A stretch of 64,000 bases of DNA from CAYTTR01 sp964440805 (lineage in GTDB: Bacteria > Acidobacteriota > Aminicenantia > Aminicenantales > Aminicenantaceae): positions 1-64,000 of the forward strand of contig CAYTTR010000008.1 of NCBI GenBank assembly GCA_964440805.1. The letters run 5' to 3'. Below the pieces are notes generated by a model, which was not told where the DNA came from, did no database searches, and saw nothing but the letters and a program-made list of their open reading frames with translations. Shown here in pieces: positions 17,084 through 25,518 of the stretch (position 1 is its first letter; each line of letters opens with the position of its first letter). The position numbers and the translations under genes are program-made.

Positions 17084-17358
17084 TTTACCTGAACTATTCA
17101 TAAAAAAGGCCGATACTTAATATATCACAAAGACTATGAATGACTTAAGAGAATTTCTTAAGGCGTACTTAGAGAAAGTAAATTTCTTAAACTTTGTCAG
17201 CAATTTTTTATTTAAAAATCGGCCTTTTTTACCCTTTGGGCGAGCCGATCTTGTCCCATCTGCTTCGTTACAGGGCACTTGCGGTGGGCGGCCACAGCTG
17301 CGTGTCCTGTGCCTCGCATCTGCAGCAACTTCGGCTCGTGAATAATCCAGCTTTATTA
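17084..17358 (+). repeat. Element R2, copy B (full length)
   Basis: Left terminus tttacctgaactattcat, right terminus gtgaataatccagc. The stem TAAAAAAGGCCGAT (17101-17114) pairs perfectly with ATCGGCCTTTTTTA (17218-17231). The GC-rich module holds cgagccga/tcggctcg, acagggcac/gtgtcctgt (one G-U) and gtgg/ccac pairings. A 7-bp hairpin CTTAAGA/TCTTAAG lies near the ATG of a 69-codon open frame (MNDLREFLKAY...) that spans the element. The right end touches the stop codon of the mutase gene on the other strand. Confidence 0.72.
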
Positions 17359-18957
17359 GAAAGTGAACAATTCCCGATAAACACCCATTGTTTTTTTAAG
17401 TGCTTCAGTAATTTCACCAAGAGTGGCCAGTGATTTAACTGCTTCAAAAATAGGAGGAAAGAGGTTGTCTCCAGATCCGGCGGCTTTTTGCACCTGAGCT
17501 AAGATTTTATCTACTTTCTGGTTATTTCTTTCCTGGCGGAGCTGGTGAAGGCGTTTTTTCTGGGCAGATTCGACTTCCTCTGGAGGGTAATAAAGGTCAA
17601 ATTGAAGCTTTTTGTTCTCGTCTTTAAATTTATTTAGGCCGACCACAATATTTTCGCCTTTCTCCATTAATTTCTGGGCTGCGTAGGCGCTTTCCTGAAT
17701 CTCTTTCTGGATATAACCCTGTTCAATGGCTGTCACAACTCCTCCCATATCCTCAATTTTTTGTAGCTCTTGCCAAACCCTTTCTTCGAGCTGGTTGGTA
17801 AGAGTTTCTACAAAGTAAGATCCTCCCAGAGGGTCGACTGTATCAGCTACTCCGCTCTCATAGGCGATGATTTGCTGTGTTCTCAAGGCAATGCGGGCTG
17901 ATTCTTCAGAGGGAAGGGAAAGAGCTTCATCCCGGGAATTAGTATGAAGTGATTGAGTTCCCCCTAAGACCGAGGATAGCGCTTGAAGGGCAACCCGGAC
18001 AACGTTATTTTCGGGAGACTGGGCGGCCAGGGTTGCTCCGCTGGTCTGAGTGTGAAATCGGAATAGGCAGCTATTTGGATTTTTAACCCTGAATCTATCT
18101 TTCATTATCTTGGCCCAAATACGGCGGGCGGCCCGGAATTTGGCTACCTCTTCAAAAAAATTGTTATGAGCTGCCAGGAAGAAGGAAAGGCGGGGAGCAA
18201 AGGAATCAGGTTCCAATCCTGCCTTAACAGCGGCCTGAAGGTAAGCTGTGGCGTTGGCCAAGGTGAAAGCCAGTTCCTGAACAGCGGTCGCTCCTGCTTC
18301 CCGTATATGGTAACCGCTGATACTCATAGTGTTCCAACGGGGAACATTATTCTGGCAGAAAAAGATGGTATCAGTAATGAGTCTCAGAGAGGGTCCGGGC
18401 GGAAAGATGTAGGTGCCCCGGGCTATATACTCTTTCAGGATATCATTCTGGATGGTTCCGGATAACTTTTTCCAATCAAATCCTCTGGAATCAGCTACAG
18501 CTAAATACATGGCCAGGACAATGGCCGCTGTGGCGTTGATGGTCATGGAAACACTGATTTCTTCAAGAGGAATACTGAAGAAAAGCCTGTCCATATCCAG
18601 AATTGAATCAATGGCCACTCCTACTTTGCCCACTTCTCCCTGAGCCAGGGGATTGTCTGAATCAAGGCCGAGCTGGGTAGGAAGGTCAAAGGCAACACTC
18701 ACGCCGGTTTGGCCCTGGGAGAGAAGGTAGCGGTAACGCTTGTTAGAATCTTCCGCTGTGGCGAACCCTGCGTACTGGCGCATGGTCCACAGTTTTCCTC
18801 TGTACATATTAGGATAGATTCCCCGGGTGAAAGGGTGTTTTCCTGGTAAACCAAGGGCTTCGGAAGGGTTAAAACCGGCCAAGTCTTCTTGGGTGTAAGT
18901 GGTTTTAACTGGGAGCTGGGAGTGGGTTAGGAACTCTTTCTTTCGCTCTTTACTCAA
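17356..18957 (-). CDS. Methylmalonyl-CoA mutase large (catalytic) subunit
   Basis: Interconverts methylmalonyl-CoA and succinyl-CoA with adenosylcobalamin. 533 residues covering the TIM-barrel catalytic domain only; the B12-binding domain must be a separate subunit, not present here. Seen: RGIYPNMYRGKLWTMRQYAGF near 45-65, where Tyr (Phe in isobutyryl-CoA mutase) favours methylmalonyl-CoA. Also GQTGVSVAFDLPTQLG, NDILKEYIARGTYIFPP near 168-184, ISGYHIREAGATA near 214-226, HTQTSG near 300 and LGGTQSLHTNSRDEAL near 330-345. The start is TTG with AAAGGA upstream. ATG-less starts also occur in enolase, the next gene upstream. Its 3' end abuts R2 copy B. Confidence 0.87.
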   Translation of the reverse strand: MSKERKKEFLTHSQLPVKTTYTQEDLAGFNPSEALGLPGKHPFTRGIYPNMYRGKLWTMRQYAGFATAEDSNKRYRYLLSQGQTGVSVAFDLPTQLGLDSDNPLAQGEVGKVGVAIDSILDMDRLFFSIPLEEISVSMTINATAAIVLAMYLAVADSRGFDWKKLSGTIQNDILKEYIARGTYIFPPGPSLRLITDTIFFCQNNVPRWNTMSISGYHIREAGATAVQELAFTLANATAYLQAAVKAGLEPDSFAPRLSFFLAAHNNFFEEVAKFRAARRIWAKIMKDRFRVKNPNSCLFRFHTQTSGATLAAQSPENNVVRVALQALSSVLGGTQSLHTNSRDEALSLPSEESARIALRTQQIIAYESGVADTVDPLGGSYFVETLTNQLEERVWQELQKIEDMGGVVTAIEQGYIQKEIQESAYAAQKLMEKGENIVVGLNKFKDENKKLQFDLYYPPEEVESAQKKRLHQLRQERNNQKVDKILAQVQKAAGSGDNLFPPIFEAVKSLATLGEITEALKKTMGVYRELFTF

Positions 18958-19032
18958 ACTGATTTCCTTTCAACTTAGGGAAAATCCATTGGCAACGAGG
19001 TGAAAAAATTTTTTTTCAGTTTATCAACCAGT

Positions 19033-20334
19033 TTAATTCAGATATTTCCTGAAAGGTTCCAGGCCGGCATATTTCCCTTTTTCCCTTAGCTGCAATTCAA
19101 TTTCCAGGAGGCGGTTATACTTAGCTACCCGTTCACTTCGGGTAATAGAGCCTGTTTTGATTTGAAGGGCGGCTGTTCCCACGCTGAAATCTGCGATGAA
19201 AGTGTCTTCTGTTTCACCGGAGCGATGGGAGATAACGGTGGAATATCCTTCATTTCTTGCCAGCTGGATAGTTTCCAGAGTCTCGGTAACAGTGCCGATT
19301 TGATTGAGTTTAATAAGGATAGAGTTGCCTACTTTTTTCTTAATTCCTTTTTTTAGCCGCTCTGGATTGGTTACAAAGATATCGTCTCCTACAAGTTGAA
19401 CTTTTTGGCCAAGCTCTTTGGAAAGTTTTGTCCATGAATCCCAGTCATCCTCGGCCAGCCCATCCTCCAATGAGATAATGGGATAGTTCTTTATTAGCTC
19501 CTGGTAAAAGGTGATCATTTCCCCGGCATTTTTACGGGAGCCGGTTGATTTTTTGAACACATAGAAACCTTTTTCAAAAAATTCAGAAGCAGCCACATCC
19601 AGAGCCAGGAAGATATCTTTCCCGGGTGAATAACCGGCAGCAGTAATGCTTTCTATGATTAGATCCAGGGCTTCCCGGTTGGACTTGAGGTTCGGTGAGA
19701 ATCCTCCTTCATCGCCCACCGCAGTACTGTAGTTTCTTTTTTTGAGTATTTTTTTTAGATTATGGAAAATTTCCGCTGAGGCGCGAATAGCTTCATGGAA
19801 ATCTGACAAACCAGCAGGAACAATCATGAACTCCTGAATATCCACATTGTTATCCGCGTGAGAACCTCCATTGAGTATGTTGATCATGGGAACAGGAAGA
19901 ACAGCTCGGCCGTCATTTTCTGCCAGATAGAAGTATAAAGGTTTTTCCAAGGCTTTGGCAGCGGCCTGGGCTACAGCCATGGAAACAGAAAGAATGGCAT
20001 TGGCTCCCAGCCTGCTTTTGGAAGGAGAGCCATCCATTTGGATGAGGTGGCGGTCGATTTTTTCCTGCTCGACAGCATCCCATCCCTTGAGCTCAGGAGC
20101 GATGATGTTATTCACATTCTCGATGGCCTTGAGTACGCCTTTCCCCAGGTAACGTCCGGGATCAGCGTCTCTTAATTCCAGAGATTCATGGGTGCCGGTG
20201 GATGCTCCAGAGGGGACAGAAGCAATTCCTTCAGTACCTCCATTGAGATGCACCCTGGTTCGGACAGTTGGGTTTCCTCTTGAGTCGAGAATTTCCATTG
20301 AGTGGATTTCTTTAATTGCGGTTTTTCCCTTCAA
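19033..20334 (-). CDS. eno: Enolase
   Basis: Interconverts 2-phosphoglycerate and PEP. 433 residues of full family length. MEILDSRGNPTVRT near 13-26, SGASTGTHESLELRD near 42-56, the metal and catalytic residues in GDEGGFSPNL near 207-216, DVAASEF, PIISLEDGLAEDDW near 285-298, KLNQIGTVTETL and SHRSGETEDT near 370-379 are all present. The start codon is TTG at 20334 with AAAGGA 7 bp upstream; ATG in frame 12 codons later would cut into the first strand. It is separated from the upstream ytxH-type gene by a 160-bp gap with no clear promoter. Confidence 0.97.
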   Translation of the reverse strand: MKGKTAIKEIHSMEILDSRGNPTVRTRVHLNGGTEGIASVPSGASTGTHESLELRDADPGRYLGKGVLKAIENVNNIIAPELKGWDAVEQEKIDRHLIQMDGSPSKSRLGANAILSVSMAVAQAAAKALEKPLYFYLAENDGRAVLPVPMINILNGGSHADNNVDIQEFMIVPAGLSDFHEAIRASAEIFHNLKKILKKRNYSTAVGDEGGFSPNLKSNREALDLIIESITAAGYSPGKDIFLALDVAASEFFEKGFYVFKKSTGSRKNAGEMITFYQELIKNYPIISLEDGLAEDDWDSWTKLSKELGQKVQLVGDDIFVTNPERLKKGIKKKVGNSILIKLNQIGTVTETLETIQLARNEGYSTVISHRSGETEDTFIADFSVGTAALQIKTGSITRSERVAKYNRLLEIELQLREKGKYAGLEPFRKYLN

Positions 20335-20494
20335 TTGGAATTCCTTTCAATCTGAACTTGAAAAAAGTGTCAGCAACTAATAATTTTCAATAATTGCCCG
20401 TGGTGGTTTTATCCCTCCGCAGATTAGATTGAGATCGCCATGCTCTCTACGGTTGCTCGCGATAGTCTGTATTATCAAGCTATAAAAGAGAAAA

Positions 20495-20815
20495 TTATTT
20501 CTCTTCTTCGCTTGCTACATCTACACCTTTTTTGGATAGCTCTTCTTTTTTCTTTTCAACAAAATCTTTGATAGTATCTATTCCTTCTGTTGTTTTTTCC
20601 CGAACCACCTTTATTCCCTTTTCTGCTTCCTGAGCGATTTTTCCATAACTTTCCTTAGCTTTTTCTCTTGTTTTCTTGGCACCTTCCTGGATTTTTTTCC
20701 TGGTTTCTTCTCCACTTGCAGGAGCAAAGAGTATTCCCAGAACCAGTCCTGTAGCTGTGCCTAACAAGAAAGAAAGAGTAATTTCAAAGGCAGAAGAACC
20801 TTTATTGTTGGCCAT
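20495..20815 (-). CDS. YtxH-domain small membrane protein
   Basis: 106 residues. Residues about 10-35 form a Gly-containing hydrophobic segment (LLGTATGLVLGILFAPASGEETRKKI), the hallmark of YtxH/gas-vesicle-like stress proteins. The rest is a long amphipathic, Lys/Glu-rich helix with repeated KEKAKESYGKIAQEAEKG-like heptads and an acidic end. Function unknown; homologues are linked to envelope stress. Its start overlaps the preceding gene by 14 bp (ATG at 20815), so the two are coupled. Confidence 0.75.
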   Translation of the reverse strand: MANNKGSSAFEITLSFLLGTATGLVLGILFAPASGEETRKKIQEGAKKTREKAKESYGKIAQEAEKGIKVVREKTTEGIDTIKDFVEKKKEELSKKGVDVASEEEK

Positions 20816-21179
20816 GTTTATCCTCCTTTTTTCTTTTTTTTAATTGCCTCCACCCGAGACGCACAAGAGGAAACACCAGCGGCCAGTACCTGGAAGAAGG
20901 CCGGATGACTTTGAAAGCCGTGAACCAGGCTATTTCTGACAGGCTAAAAGCAACTTTTTTTGAAGCATCCAGAATTTCTCCGGCATCCTCTAATTTAAGA
21001 TTGAGGCTCCGGGTGGTTTCTTCCAGGTGATGGATGAACGAACGGAACTCAACAAGAGCCGCCTGTCCTTCCCGGGCGGTTTTTCTCATCTGGAGAAGAA
21101 AAACAACAAGTACAGCAGCCACCACCGCTGCTGACAGGGTCAGTACCAGAAGAAGAAATTGATTGAGTGTTAACTCCAT
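20802..21179 (-). CDS. DUF948-like small membrane protein
   Basis: 125 residues. An N-terminal transmembrane helix (about 7-29) is followed by an amphipathic helical region (RKTAREGQAALVEFRSFIHHLEETTRSLNLKL) like DUF948 proteins, which are commonly paired with YtxH proteins, as here. The C-terminus is basic. It is the first gene of the pair and has its own promoter 11 bp before the ATG. Role unknown. Confidence 0.65.
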   Translation of the reverse strand: MELTLNQFLLLVLTLSAAVVAAVLVVFLLQMRKTAREGQAALVEFRSFIHHLEETTRSLNLKLEDAGEILDASKKVAFSLSEIAWFTAFKVIRPSSRYWPLVFPLVRLGWRQLKKRKKEDKHGQQ

Positions 21180-21190
21180 GTGTATTAAAT

Positions 21191-21219
21191 AAAATAATAA
21201 AAATTGGGATTATTGTCAA
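21191..21219 (-). promoter_or_regulatory. Promoter of the DUF948-ytxH pair
   Basis: Minus strand perfect TTGACA (21214-21219), 17-bp spacer, TATTTT (21191-21196), then 11 bp to ATG 21179. Confidence 0.55.
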
Positions 21220-21366
21220 ATATGCATTGCTTCAATCTTGATGAAAGAAAGGTCACTTCCAGAGGAATTTATTGAGAGAGGGTATATTATGCTTTTTTTG
21301 GCTTTTTCCCCAAATTTCATTCGATGCGAGAGAGCTGGAGAAGAAGATATTGTTGCCTGGGATGAA

Positions 21367-22290
21367 CTAAGTTGAAGAAAAACGTTTAGTGTGGAAAATT
21401 CGGGCAAGCCTACGGAGGGCTGTGATTATTCTTGGCGAGAGCCGGCTGGACAGGTTTTCGTCCAGATAATATATTTCTTTTTCCTTTACTGCTGTTATTT
21501 CTTTATAAACCGGATTTTCCAGGAATTCTTTTTTGGCTTGAGAAAAAATTTTACCGGAGCTGGCCAGGATAACAATAATTTCCGGATTACTAACTAAAAG
21601 CTCCTCCTCGCGCAAAGGAAACCATGGTTTTTTCACTTTCTCTGCAATATTCACTCCTCCTGCCTGAGTAATCAGATCATGCAGAAAACTGTCTTGGCCG
21701 CAGGTCCATAGCTCTCCCCCGTGGAGAGAAAGAAAAACCCGGGGTTTTTTTTCGATTCCATTTAAGGCAGTTTTAATTTCCTTGAATTGATTGTTCAAAT
21801 TTTGAAGAAGCTCTTCGCCTTGTTCTTGAGCGTGGGTGACCTGGGTTATTTTCTCGATCATGGGAAACAAGGATTCCAGGGTATTTCCCTGATCCAGGAC
21901 GAATACCGGGCAGTTTAGAGCTCTCAACCTTTCAATGACAGATAAGGGATTTCCCCGGAAGGCCAGGATGAGATCCGGTTTTAGAGAAATTATTTTTTCG
22001 ATATTGGGATCAACAATTCCCCCGATTTTTTCTTTTTCTTGAGCCTTTTCCGGATAATCGCAGAATCTGGTGACTCCGACCAGCCTATCTTCTTTCCCAA
22101 GGGCAAAAAGGATTTCTGTAATATTTGGAGCCAAGGAAATAATTCTCTTGGGAGGAGCAGTTAGGGAAAAAGGAACTCCCATGTCATCAAGCAAGGTTTG
22201 CGGTTGAAAAGTAAAAGCCGTTGTTGAGAGAATAAAATAGAGAATAAGAAAAAGTTTTTTTACAAAAAAAGACTTTCCAGGTGATTTCAT
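21367..22290 (-). CDS. Cobalamin-type ABC transporter substrate-binding protein (BtuF-like)
   Basis: Periplasmic binding protein for vitamin B12 or an iron chelate. 307 residues: signal peptide (hydrophobic 11-27), then the class III binding fold with APPKRIISLAPNITEILFALG near 45-65, VGVTRFCDYPEKA (BtuF-like CDYP), KPDLILAF near 103-110, an LFPMIEKITQVTHA helix, and a second lobe with the HGGELWTCGQDSFLHDLI segment. No permease or ATPase gene is adjacent, so it works with components encoded elsewhere. B12 is favoured by CDYP and by the B12-dependent mutase nearby; this is inference. ATG is preceded by GAGGAAGAAGG. Confidence 0.75.
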   Translation of the reverse strand: MKSPGKSFFVKKLFLILYFILSTTAFTFQPQTLLDDMGVPFSLTAPPKRIISLAPNITEILFALGKEDRLVGVTRFCDYPEKAQEKEKIGGIVDPNIEKIISLKPDLILAFRGNPLSVIERLRALNCPVFVLDQGNTLESLFPMIEKITQVTHAQEQGEELLQNLNNQFKEIKTALNGIEKKPRVFLSLHGGELWTCGQDSFLHDLITQAGGVNIAEKVKKPWFPLREEELLVSNPEIIVILASSGKIFSQAKKEFLENPVYKEITAVKEKEIYYLDENLSSRLSPRIITALRRLARIFHTKRFSST

Positions 22291-22400
22291 CCTTCTTCCT
22301 CTTTCCCGAGCCTGGTACCTTTCCAGAACTGCAGATTCAATTTTTTTTCAAATTCTTTTTTTTGTCAAGAGAAGAAGGTTGAAGGACGGGAAGCCTTGCC

Positions 22401-22429
22401 TTGACTTTTCTCTGTGCTAAACCTAATAT
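22401..22429 (+). promoter_or_regulatory. Sigma70-like promoter of leuS
   Basis: TTGACT (22401-22406), 17-bp spacer, TAATAT (22424-22429). It lies downstream of part of the longer open frame beginning GTG 22414, so it favours the internal ATG at 22501 as start and gives a 5' leader of about 65 nt. Confidence 0.6.
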
Positions 22430-22500
22430 TTAAACTTGATTTAGGGAGAATATCTGGATTTTACCTGGCAGGTTTCCGGAAAATACAGAGCGAGAAAAAA

Positions 22501-24984
22501 ATGAAGGACGATTACAAATTTTTGGCAATTGAAGCCAAATGGCAGAAAAAGTGGGAACAGAAAAAGATTTTTTGTTCCCAGGAGATACCGGAGGAAGATA
22601 AGTTTTACTGCCTTGAAATGTTCCCTTATCCTTCAGGAAAAATTCATATGGGGCACGTCAGGAATTATTCCATTGGAGATGTAATTGCCCGTTACAAAAA
22701 GATGAAGGGCAATAACGTACTCCATCCCATTGGCTGGGATTCCTTGGGAATGCCGGCAGAAAATGCTGCTATTAAACATAGAGTTCATCCCCAGAAATGG
22801 ACCCTGGAAAATATTGCCTATATGAAAAGTCAGTTGAAGAAAATGGGGTTTAGTTATGATTGGGACCGGGAAATATCCACTTGTTTGCCTGAATACTATA
22901 AGTGGAACCAATGGCTATTCCTGAAATTTTTAGAAAAAGGCTTGGCTTACCGGAAAAAAGGGCAAGTCAACTGGTGCCCTCAATGCAAGACGGTTTTGGC
23001 CAATGAACAGGTGATTGGAGAAAGGTGCTGGCGTTGCGAAGAGGTAGTGGAACAAAAAGAAATGGAACAGTGGTTTTTAAGGATAACTGATTATGCTGAA
23101 GAACTTATTTCCGGTCATGAAAGTCTGGAGAAATGGCCTGAGCATGTATTGACCATGCAGAAGAACTGGATCGGCAAAAGTTCAGGTACCACCATTTCTT
23201 TTCCCCTGTCAAATCAAACTGATTCTGTGGCTGTCTTTACTACCAGGGTTGATACTGTTTATGGAGCCACCTTTTTAGCTTTGTCGCCGGAACATCCTTT
23301 AGCGCTCAAGCTTACAGAAAAACCCCCCAGGAGCAAAAGCCTCCGGGAATGGATTCAGCAAAAAATCACAGAGCAGCGCCTGAAAAAAGAAGCCGCTGAA
23401 GTGGAAAAAGAAGGTATCGACACTGGCCAGAGGGCAATCAATCCCTTTTCAGGTGAAGAGATTCCCCTTTGGATAGTAAATTATGTTCTGATGGAGTATG
23501 GAACCGGGGCTATTATGGCTGTTCCAGCTCATGATCAACGTGATTTCGAGTTTGCCCGAAAATATGGCCTTCCTATTCGACAGGTCATAACTCCAGAAGG
23601 AAACAAAAAAACCCAAGAACCGTACCAAGTCTTTGAAGATTATGGTCTTTTAATCAATTCAGGCCCTTTTTCCGGCCAGAAATCCTTGGATGCTATTCTG
23701 GAAATGAATCGTTATGCCGAGAAAAAAGGTTTTGGAAAGGGAAGCACCCTTTACCGGTTGAGAGATTGGGGGATTTCAAGGCAGAGGTATTGGGGAACAC
23801 CAATTCCTGTGATTTACTGTGACCGGTGCGGTATAATGGGAGTTCCCTATGAAGATCTTCCGGTTGAACTGCCTCCGGAGATGAGGCTTACCGGCGAAGA
23901 GGGGTCTCCATTAAAGAAAGCAGAACCTTTTATTCAGACCAAATGCCCCGGTTGTGGGGGAGAAGCCCGTAGAGAGACTGATACCATGGATACTTTTTTC
24001 GATTCTTCCTGGTATTACTTCAGATACTGTTCTCCCCGCGAGAAAGATGTTCCCTTTAAGGCCGAGGCTGCTTCTTACTGGCTTCCGGTTGACCTTTATA
24101 TTGGCGGAGTGGAACATGCCATTCTTCACCTGATTTACGCCCGGTTTTTTTGCAAGGTCTTGAGAGACCTTGGTCTGGTCCGTTTAAACGAACCATTTCC
24201 CAGGCTTCTATCCCAGGGGATGGTCACCAAAGACGGAGCTGCCATGTCAAAATCCAGGGGAAACATTGTTGATCCGGATGAGATGCTCAGAAAATATGGA
24301 GCTGATTCCCTCCGGTTGTTCATTCTCTTTGCTGCTCCCCCGGAGAAGGAATTCGCCTGGAATGAGTCCGGGATAGAGGGCTGCTACCGTTTTCTCCACC
24401 GTATCTGGTGGTACTTCATGGAGAATAGGGATCTTTTTTTTAGCGAAAACCCTGATACCAGAGCGGAAGAAGAAAATGATTACTCCTGGCAAGAGCTCAA
24501 TCGAAAGTTACATCAGACCATAAAGAAAGTAGGCGAAGATATCGAAAAGAGATTTCACCTGAATACAGCCATAAGCTCAATTATGGAGTTGTTCAATGTG
24601 ATGAAAAAACAAACAGAAGGTCTGAAAAAAACACCTGAGGGAAAAATCCTTCTCCGGCAAGCCATGGAAAACATGCTTCAACTTCTTTCTCCTTTTGCCC
24701 CTCACATAGGCGAAGAACTATGGGAACAGACAGGGCGTCGCGATTTTTTAGCCGGCCATTCGTGGCCTGAATATAACCGGAAATGGTCCCGGGAAGAGGA
24801 GGTTACTATTGTGGTCCAGGTGAATGGTAAACTCAGGGATAGATTTCAGGTTTCCAGGGATACATCAGAGGATAAAGTGAAAGAAATCGCTTTATCTCTT
24901 CCCAAGATAAAGAAACAGATTGAAAACATGAGCATAAGGAAGATTATTTACATAAAGAACAAATTAGTGAATATAGTTCTTTGA
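22501..24984 (+). CDS. leuS: Leucyl-tRNA synthetase
   Basis: Charges tRNA-Leu. About 827 residues from ATG 22501, the usual bacterial length; the frame extends upstream to GTG 22414 but the family N-terminus (YKFLAIEAKWQKKWE) begins right after this ATG and a promoter sits in between. Class Ia signatures: HIGH as HMGH in SGKIHMGHVRNY, KMSKS as AMSKS in KDGAAMSKSRGN. The CP1 editing domain has TTRVDTVYGATF and GTGAIMAVPAHDQRD. A zinc ribbon WCPQCKTVLANEQV..CWRCE and a second one at CDRCG...CPGCGGEA are present. The C-terminal VVQVNGKLRD domain is intact. First gene of leuS-lptE-holA. Confidence 0.97.
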   Translation: MKDDYKFLAIEAKWQKKWEQKKIFCSQEIPEEDKFYCLEMFPYPSGKIHMGHVRNYSIGDVIARYKKMKGNNVLHPIGWDSLGMPAENAAIKHRVHPQKWTLENIAYMKSQLKKMGFSYDWDREISTCLPEYYKWNQWLFLKFLEKGLAYRKKGQVNWCPQCKTVLANEQVIGERCWRCEEVVEQKEMEQWFLRITDYAEELISGHESLEKWPEHVLTMQKNWIGKSSGTTISFPLSNQTDSVAVFTTRVDTVYGATFLALSPEHPLALKLTEKPPRSKSLREWIQQKITEQRLKKEAAEVEKEGIDTGQRAINPFSGEEIPLWIVNYVLMEYGTGAIMAVPAHDQRDFEFARKYGLPIRQVITPEGNKKTQEPYQVFEDYGLLINSGPFSGQKSLDAILEMNRYAEKKGFGKGSTLYRLRDWGISRQRYWGTPIPVIYCDRCGIMGVPYEDLPVELPPEMRLTGEEGSPLKKAEPFIQTKCPGCGGEARRETDTMDTFFDSSWYYFRYCSPREKDVPFKAEAASYWLPVDLYIGGVEHAILHLIYARFFCKVLRDLGLVRLNEPFPRLLSQGMVTKDGAAMSKSRGNIVDPDEMLRKYGADSLRLFILFAAPPEKEFAWNESGIEGCYRFLHRIWWYFMENRDLFFSENPDTRAEEENDYSWQELNRKLHQTIKKVGEDIEKRFHLNTAISSIMELFNVMKKQTEGLKKTPEGKILLRQAMENMLQLLSPFAPHIGEELWEQTGRRDFLAGHSWPEYNRKWSREEEVTIVVQVNGKLRDRFQVSRDTSEDKVKEIALSLPKIKKQIENMSIRKIIYIKNKLVNIVL

Positions 24985-25005
24985 ATTGGCTAAAATGGGT
25001 GAGAC

Positions 25006-25515
25006 ATGAAAAAAACAACGGTTTTGCTGATAATTTGCCTTACTTTTATCAGATGCGGCTACCACCTTCGAGGAGTAGGAAGTTCCCTCCCTCCTCATGT
25101 CGAACGAGTCAATGTTCCCATGTTCAAGAACCTGACAACCCGCTTTGAACTCGATGTGAAATTGACCCAGAAGGTAATTGAAGAGATGGTAGCCAGGGGA
25201 AATATTGAAATTTCAGGAGAAACAGAAGGTGCAGATGCAGTTCTGCTGGGGGAAATCTCTTCATTCCAGGTGAATCCAATAGCCTTTACCGGCGATGCCT
25301 CTGCAGACCGCTACAATATTACTATTGTGGCCAAAGTAGTTCTCAGAGATCTGGTCCGTAACCGGATAATCTATTCCAACCCGAGTTTTGTTTATCAACA
25401 GGAATACGAAGTACCCACTGATTCAGACTTTGAGTCGGTGGAGACTGAAGCTATTGACAAAATTGCTGATAAATTCGCCCGGAGCCTGGTGATTACTATC
25501 CTGGAGGGATTTTAG
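25006..25515 (+). CDS. lptE: LPS assembly lipoprotein LptE
   Basis: Outer-membrane partner of LptD in LPS insertion. 169 residues: short lipoprotein signal (hydrophobic 5-13, lipobox-like FIRC with Cys17), then the family opening GYHLRGVGSSLPPHVERVNVPMFKN, and the following TRFELDVKLTQKVIEEM, GADAVLLGEISSF and YNITIVAKVVLRD segments of the LptE fold. The position between leuS and holA is the classical LptE context (leuS-lptE-holA), which supports the call. 21 bp after leuS, 3 bp before holA. Confidence 0.87.
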   Translation: MKKTTVLLIICLTFIRCGYHLRGVGSSLPPHVERVNVPMFKNLTTRFELDVKLTQKVIEEMVARGNIEISGETEGADAVLLGEISSFQVNPIAFTGDASADRYNITIVAKVVLRDLVRNRIIYSNPSFVYQQEYEVPTDSDFESVETEAIDKIADKFARSLVITILEGF

Positions 25516-25518
25516 GGA

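Noticed and set aside
17136..17345. 69-codon plus-strand frame MNDLREFLKAY... as an ordinary gene
   Set aside because: It lies entirely in repeat R2 copy B, its second half is hairpin DNA with low-quality protein sequence, and copy A stops after 17 codons. Reported as part of the repeat.
21216..21407. 63-codon minus-strand frame after btuF
   Set aside because: It overlaps the btuF 3' end in another frame, is Ser/Ile-rich without domain features and has no ribosome site.
22414..22500. Upstream GTG start for leuS
   Set aside because: A good -35/-10 pair (22401-22429) overlaps this codon and the LeuRS family N-terminus fits ATG 22501.
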